This document shows positions 60,173 to 64,000 of a stretch of DNA of 64,000 nucleotides, one piece after another. The DNA is from an uncultured Aquimarina sp. Its GTDB lineage: Bacteria > Bacteroidota > Bacteroidia > Flavobacteriales > Flavobacteriaceae. The translations under genes and the position numbers were made by a program. The stretch's first letter is position 1. Each line of letters starts with the position of its first letter. The DNA is taken from positions 124,001 to 188,000 of the forward strand of contig CANMTP010000007.1 of assembly GCA_947500845.1 (NCBI GenBank), in the 5' to 3' direction. Below the pieces are notes generated by a model. It was not told the origin of the DNA. It ran no database searches and saw only the letters and a list, made by a program, of their open reading frames with translations.

Positions 60173-60198
60173 AACTCCAAACCCTAAATCTCATTATT

Positions 60199-60498
60199 AT
60201 GGAACTACACATACAAAATCGACAAGGAACATTTGAAGTTATTGGAGACTTTACTTCAATAAACGCTGAAAAAGTTAAAGATTATTTTAACTACTTACTC
60301 GATCATTATGAAGAAGTGGTCATTTGCCTTAAAAAAGTAAAAGAAATTGACAAAAAAGCCCTTAATGCTCTTAACGAAATTTATAAGAAAGCATCCAAAC
60401 GAAGTAAGATTCTTTTTGTCCTTGGTAAAGAAAATAAAATTGTATCCAAAGCATTCAAGAATAATCAATTGACACACATTTTTAGAAATGACTATTAG
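60199..60498 (+). CDS. STAS-like protein 2
   Basis: This 99-residue paralogue of the preceding gene (MELHIQNRQGTFEVIGDFTS) keeps the STAS plan (VVICLKKVKEIDKKALNALN, ILFVLGKENKIVSKAF), but the position of the Ser in the DVSG motif is Lys (IDKKAL), so it probably cannot be phosphorylated there. Its end overlaps the flippase gene by 11 bp, which shows that the STAS pair and flippase are made together. The pairing may be an active and an inactive form. Confidence 0.75.
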   Translation: MELHIQNRQGTFEVIGDFTSINAEKVKDYFNYLLDHYEEVVICLKKVKEIDKKALNALNEIYKKASKRSKILFVLGKENKIVSKAFKNNQLTHIFRNDY

Positions 60499-61723
60499 TA
60501 CATACATACCCAAACTAACAGCCGAACAAAAGTTTATGGGTAGCGTGCTTATCGTAAACGGAGGCAACTACCTATATAATTTGGCTCTAGGAAGAATCTT
60601 AGGTCCAGAATTATTTGCCGATGCAGCGTTATTGATTACTTTTCTTTTGGTTTTATCATTTGTAGCGATGACGTTTCAGTTAGCCACTGCTAAATTCTCT
60701 GTACTATTCGAGCATAACGTACTTACAAATTTTGTTAACCTTAGTTATAGATATGCAGCATTAGTTGGAGTCATTTTGGGTGCATTATTGATCCTATTTG
60801 CCAAAGATCTACAAGGGGTTTTTAACACTCAATCTCATCTTATGTTTACCATATTTGGTTTTGGTGTACCTATTTATTTTGTGATGAGTGTAAATAGAGG
60901 CATCTATCAAGGAACCAAAAAATTTGAAAATCTTGCTATAACGTATCAGGGAGAAATGATAAGCAGATTAGTGATTACTTTACTTTTTGTATATTTTCTC
61001 CCTTTTCACCCCTCAGTTTTAATCGCTATAGGGATAATAGCTTCCTTTGTGTTTGGATTGGTTCCTTTTAAAGTGAACAATCTATCTCTTTTAAAAAAGT
61101 ATACATTATCAAAGGAGCATTCAAAACAGGTCATACGATTTTTTATTCTTACTGCATTTTACGAGTGTACTCAAATTATAATTAATAATAGTGATATTCT
61201 ACTGGTTAAGCACTATTTTGAGGAGCACCAAGCCGGTCTATATGCTTCTTTAGCGCTAATTGGTCGCGTAGTCTATTTTGTCGCATGGATGTTTGTTATG
61301 TTGTTACTACCCAAAGTAGTGCAAAAACAAAAAGATGGTCTGGAGCATGCTTCTATTCTTTTTAAATATGTAGGTTATATTTCAATACTTGCCTTAGTTA
61401 TAGTTTTAGGATGTTATTTATTTCCAGAATTAGCTATCAACATACTTTTTGGATCAGACTATATTTCTATCGCACCTTTGTTATGGAAATATGCAATCGC
61501 CACTTCATTATTTGCCATTTCAAACATCTTTGCCTATTACTTTTTATCGTTAAACAGGTATATTCCTGTTATACTGTCTGCGGTGTTAGGAATTTCTCAG
61601 GTGGTGTTTATTGTATTCTTTCACGAATCTCTGTTAGAAGTAGTGTTGATGCAAATTATTGCTATGAGTATTTTACTTCTTGTCCAACTTGCTTATTTTT
61701 TCTACGAAAACAGAAAGAGATAA
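60488..61723 (+). CDS. polysaccharide flippase (Wzx/MATE-like)
   Basis: This 411-residue membrane protein has about 12 transmembrane helices (such as LIVNGGNYLYNLALGRILGP, AALLITFLLVLSFVAMTFQL, YAALVGVILGALLILFAKDL) with the GRILGP-type start of polysaccharide-biosynthesis transporters. It would move lipid-linked sugars across the inner membrane. It overlaps the second STAS-like gene, which is unusual for a flippase. Copy C of the 35-bp element lies upstream of the set and copy D lies just after it. Confidence 0.85.
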   Translation: MTISTYIPKLTAEQKFMGSVLIVNGGNYLYNLALGRILGPELFADAALLITFLLVLSFVAMTFQLATAKFSVLFEHNVLTNFVNLSYRYAALVGVILGALLILFAKDLQGVFNTQSHLMFTIFGFGVPIYFVMSVNRGIYQGTKKFENLAITYQGEMISRLVITLLFVYFLPFHPSVLIAIGIIASFVFGLVPFKVNNLSLLKKYTLSKEHSKQVIRFFILTAFYECTQIIINNSDILLVKHYFEEHQAGLYASLALIGRVVYFVAWMFVMLLLPKVVQKQKDGLEHASILFKYVGYISILALVIVLGCYLFPELAINILFGSDYISIAPLLWKYAIATSLFAISNIFAYYFLSLNRYIPVILSAVLGISQVVFIVFFHESLLEVVLMQIIAMSILLLVQLAYFFYENRKR

Positions 61724-61745
61724 CCTATAAATCGAATCATTATTA

Positions 61746-61815
61746 CTGTTCGTCTACGCATAATTGCAACTCACCGAAAAACACGAAAGAACAATTAGAT
61801 TATGAATCATCTTTG
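61746..61815 (+). promoter_or_regulatory. 35-bp element copy D and -7 box, promoter of the glycosyltransferase gene
   Basis: The element at 61746-61780 begins CTGTTCGTCTAC and ends CTCACCGAAAA. The box CATCTTTG (61808-61815) follows 28 nt after its end. The glycosyltransferase ATG is at 61939, so this transcript would have a longer leader of about 120 nt. The half-site repeat C-N3-TC-N2-C-N-A is intact at 21 bp. Confidence 0.7.
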
Positions 61816-61938
61816 TTACATAGTAAATGACCTTGGAACAAGCCCGCAAGTCATTGGTTAGAAAATAATTTTGATCTCGAGCTAAGCCTCGAAGCTTTTA
61901 AATATCGAATATCGAGTAAAACCCAAAACTAAAATATC

Positions 61939-63150
61939 ATGAAACTTGCCATCGTAACTGCCTATCCTCCAAGTAAAGTAACTTTAAATGAGTATGCTTA
62001 CCACTTGGTAAAATATTTCAGACAACAAACAGAAGTATCTGAACTTATCTTGTTGACAGATGTAACATCACAGGAAGCTGATATACATTTTGAAGAGCAA
62101 GGCTGTAAGGTTACCGTTAAACAATGTTGGAAGTTTAACTGCTACACTACTATTTTTTCGGTGATGAAAACAGTACAACAAACAGCACCGGATGCAATAC
62201 TATTTAATCTTCAGTTCATGAAATTTGGAGATAAAAAAATAGCAGCAGCATTAGGCTTATTGCTACCGTTACTTTGTAAACTTAGAAAAATCCCAACCAT
62301 TGTTCTTTTGCATAATATTATGGAGCAGGTAGATCTTAAAAGCGCAGGTTTCACTAAAAATAAAGTTTTACAAACAGTTTACAATTTTATTGGAACTACG
62401 CTTACCAAGTTCATACTGGCAGCAGATACTGTTGCGGTGACCATAAGTAAATATGTAGACATTCTTGAGGAGAAGTACAAAGCCAATAATATTGCATTAA
62501 TCCCTCACGGAACTTTCGAATTGCCGGAAGAACCTTCTTATCAATTACCAGAAGGACCGCTTAAAATAATGACTTTTGGCAAGTTTGGCACTTACAAAAA
62601 AGTAGAAATACTTATTGAGGCTATAGAAAAAGTGAGGTCCAGAACAAAAACGAATCTAGAAATTGTAATTGCTGGAACCGATAATCCTAATGTTCCTGGT
62701 TACTTGGCATCAATGAAAGAAAAATATAGACATGTTTCTCAATTAACATTTACAGGATATGTCGCCGAGGAAGATGTACCCAAAATTTTTGGAGAAAGTG
62801 CCATGGTAGTGTTTCCATATACTTCTACCACAGGAAGTTCTGGGGTATTGCATCAAGCAGGAAGCTATGGAAAAGCTGTAGTGATGCCAGATTTGGGAGA
62901 CTTAAGTATTCTGGTAAAAGAAGAAGGGTATCAGGGTGAATTCTTTGACCCAAAAAGTGTGGATAGCCTGGCTGATGCTATTGAAAAAATAGTACTGAAC
63001 GAAGCATACAGAATAGCCTTAGGAAAAGCAAACTACAAAGCTGCCACAGCACTACCTATGAGTACTATTACAACAATGTATCTCGACGAGTTCAAAAAAA
63101 TTCAGGAAAAGAATATACCTACATTAAAGGTCAAAAACATAACAACTTAA
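61939..63150 (+). CDS. GT4-type glycosyltransferase
   Basis: This 403-residue glycosyltransferase has two Rossmann-type halves. The C-terminal half shows PLKIMTFGKFGTYKKVEILI, then LEIVIAGTDNP, then LTFTGYVAEEDVPKIF and STTGSSGVLHQAGSYGKAVV, the GT4 nucleotide-sugar-binding plan. The N-terminal half begins KLAIVTAYPPSKVTLNEYAY. It would add sugars in exopolysaccharide synthesis with the flippase upstream. No signal peptide is present. It is preceded by copy D of the regulatory element. Confidence 0.88.
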   Translation: MKLAIVTAYPPSKVTLNEYAYHLVKYFRQQTEVSELILLTDVTSQEADIHFEEQGCKVTVKQCWKFNCYTTIFSVMKTVQQTAPDAILFNLQFMKFGDKKIAAALGLLLPLLCKLRKIPTIVLLHNIMEQVDLKSAGFTKNKVLQTVYNFIGTTLTKFILAADTVAVTISKYVDILEEKYKANNIALIPHGTFELPEEPSYQLPEGPLKIMTFGKFGTYKKVEILIEAIEKVRSRTKTNLEIVIAGTDNPNVPGYLASMKEKYRHVSQLTFTGYVAEEDVPKIFGESAMVVFPYTSTTGSSGVLHQAGSYGKAVVMPDLGDLSILVKEEGYQGEFFDPKSVDSLADAIEKIVLNEAYRIALGKANYKAATALPMSTITTMYLDEFKKIQEKNIPTLKVKNITT

Positions 63151-63185
63151 TTCTAGAAAAGAGTTGTCACCTCGTCATGTTTGCT

Positions 63186-63216
63186 AAACACCTGCATATA
63201 GTGTGGGTGTTTTGTT
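63186..63216. terminator. weak bidirectional terminator
   Basis: The inverted repeat AAACACC (63186-63192) and GGTGTTT (63206-63212) with a 13-nt loop lies between the convergent glycosyltransferase and hydrolase genes. A short T-run follows on the plus strand. Confidence 0.5.
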
Positions 63217-64000
63217 AGTTTCCTATAAATTCGAAAGCAGGTTTCTTATTGCCCCCACGATCTATAAAACCAAAATATTTCTGTTTGTGCTTTACCCAGG
63301 GTAAGTTTCCTACTACGGTGCCAGGTACTTCTTCAAAATCATACAATGTCCAGGAAAGATAATTAATATTTTGATTTTTGAATATTTCTTGAAACTGTTT
63401 ATGATACTTCGCTTGTTTTTTTTCTGAAGCTCCAAAAGGTGCCCAAAAACCTCTATTCGACGATAATCCAAACTCTTGTAAAAACAAAGGTTTGTTTACT
63501 TGGGTATTCAATACGATAAATGCCTCTGAAAAATCATTAATATCCTGATAGTAATGAAAGGATACCATATCAACTTTTTCTTGTAATAATGTCGCTGATT
63601 CTATATCAGACCATCCAATGGTTACCAAATGATCAGGATCATAAGACTTAACCTGAGCAATCATTTCTTTTAGCCAAGCCATAACATTTTCCTTCCCTCT
63701 GCTCTCAAAATCAAGATTAGGTTCATTTTTGATATCCCATGCCAAAAGGGCATCATGATTTTTAATTGCACTTACAATCTGCTCTGCGTGTCTATGCGTA
63801 AACGTCCAATCCTGTATCGCATAGTCTCCATAAAAATCAAAGAGCGTTACGATTACTTTTAGCTTTGCATCTTCTGCAAGGTTCATTACTGTCTGCAGTT
63901 TTTCAATTTTGGACTTCTTTACCACTTCCTTTCCAAAATCTTCATACTGGATAAATATTCTTATCGTATTAAGACCAGCCTTTTTTACAATATCAAAATC
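63215..64000 (-). CDS. GH5-like glycoside hydrolase, 5' part beyond window edge
   Basis: The frame is open to the right edge: upstream of the first internal ATG (63925) it continues with DFDIVKKAGLNTIRIFIQYE, which is hydrolase-like, so the gene starts beyond the window. The visible 261 residues show a (beta/alpha)8 plan with the acid/base Glu in AWDIKNEPNLDF and the nucleophile Glu in PLFLQEFGLSS, typical of GH5-type retaining hydrolases (cellulase-like). It lies beside exopolysaccharide genes and may trim or process the polymer. Substrate unknown. Confidence 0.85.
   Translation of the reverse strand, partial: DFDIVKKAGLNTIRIFIQYEDFGKEVVKKSKIEKLQTVMNLAEDAKLKVIVTLFDFYGDYAIQDWTFTHRHAEQIVSAIKNHDALLAWDIKNEPNLDFESRGKENVMAWLKEMIAQVKSYDPDHLVTIGWSDIESATLLQEKVDMVSFHYYQDINDFSEAFIVLNTQVNKPLFLQEFGLSSNRGFWAPFGASEKKQAKYHKQFQEIFKNQNINYLSWTLYDFEEVPGTVVGNLPWVKHKQKYFGFIDRGGNKKPAFEFIGN

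Noticed and set aside
61411..61830. 139-codon rightward frame inside the end of the flippase gene
   Set aside because: Cys/Tyr-rich sequence without a family, overlapping a clear membrane protein gene and the copy D element; it is a shadow frame.

Overview
The window reads as a marine-type member of the Flavobacteriaceae (phylum Bacteroidota). The evidence is AT-rich DNA, a type IX secretion (T9SS) type A sorting tail, periplasmic TPR proteins fused to AraC-type HTH domains, lipoproteins with SCAQ/ACGQ lipoboxes, RHS/DUF6443-type wall-associated proteins, a KKLSLKK-type peptide leader, and -7 elements close to the Bacteroidota TAnnTTTG consensus. Species cannot be fixed from the sequence alone.

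A boundary lies near 47.4 kb. The 3' half of a tRNA-Ala(GGC) gene (47401-47444) starts abruptly at the anticodon loop, beside a tyrosine integrase (45930-47216, minus strand). I read this as the right-hand attachment site of a genomic island that fills the rest of the window leftward and continues past its left edge. Everything right of 47.45 kb looks like resident chromosome.

The island contains, from left to right: (a) 1-3.2 kb, HEPN-like, DUF4145-like and serine-recombinase genes; (b) 3.3-8.0 kb, a P-loop ATPase, Dam-type methylase and Fic protein, with a truncated duplicate of the ATPase 3' end beyond fic; (c) 8.4-17.6 kb, a compact leftward operon of about 16 mostly unrecognised genes. 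These include an L,D-transpeptidase-like protein, a peptidoglycan-binding membrane protein, an annexin-repeat-like protein, beta-rich candidate capsid proteins, a very basic protein, a transglutaminase-like protein and a LEA2-domain protein. No tail, sheath, portal or terminase gene is visible, so the best inference is a non-tailed, possibly membrane-containing provirus. (d) 18-24.6 kb, an overlapping cargo run (DUF922-like protease, KptA, DEDDh exonuclease, DUF4291, S41 peptidase) with one nonsense-interrupted gene; (e) 24.7-28.5 kb, mobile-element replication/regulation genes; (f) 28.7-39.4 kb, a large RHS pair with metal-binding repeats and a likely immunity gene; (g) 39.6-45.9 kb, two paralogous TPR-membrane-AraC regulators flanking an orphan lanthipeptide-like precursor and a prolyl oligopeptidase lipoprotein, a candidate peptide-signalling or RiPP system.

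The chromosomal part (47.5-64 kb) begins with a seven-gene rightward operon: CheY-like regulator, H-NOX haem sensor, PAS histidine kinase, FIST sensor, second histidine kinase, Hpt protein, LytTR response regulator. It is followed by a 1332-residue T9SS-secreted repeat protein, a divergent TPR/beta-barrel protein, and two STAS-like proteins with a flippase, a glycosyltransferase and a GH5-like hydrolase. Four copies of a 35-bp element occur at 47523, 53464, 59777 and 61746, each exactly 28 nt upstream of a -7-like box and each preceding a plus-strand transcription unit. Inside the element a half-site C-N3-TC-N2-C-N-A repeats at a 21-bp period, as expected for a LytTR-family regulator. The simplest model is one regulon in which H-NOX/FIST signalling through the phosphorelay controls its own operon, a secreted surface protein and exopolysaccharide genes.
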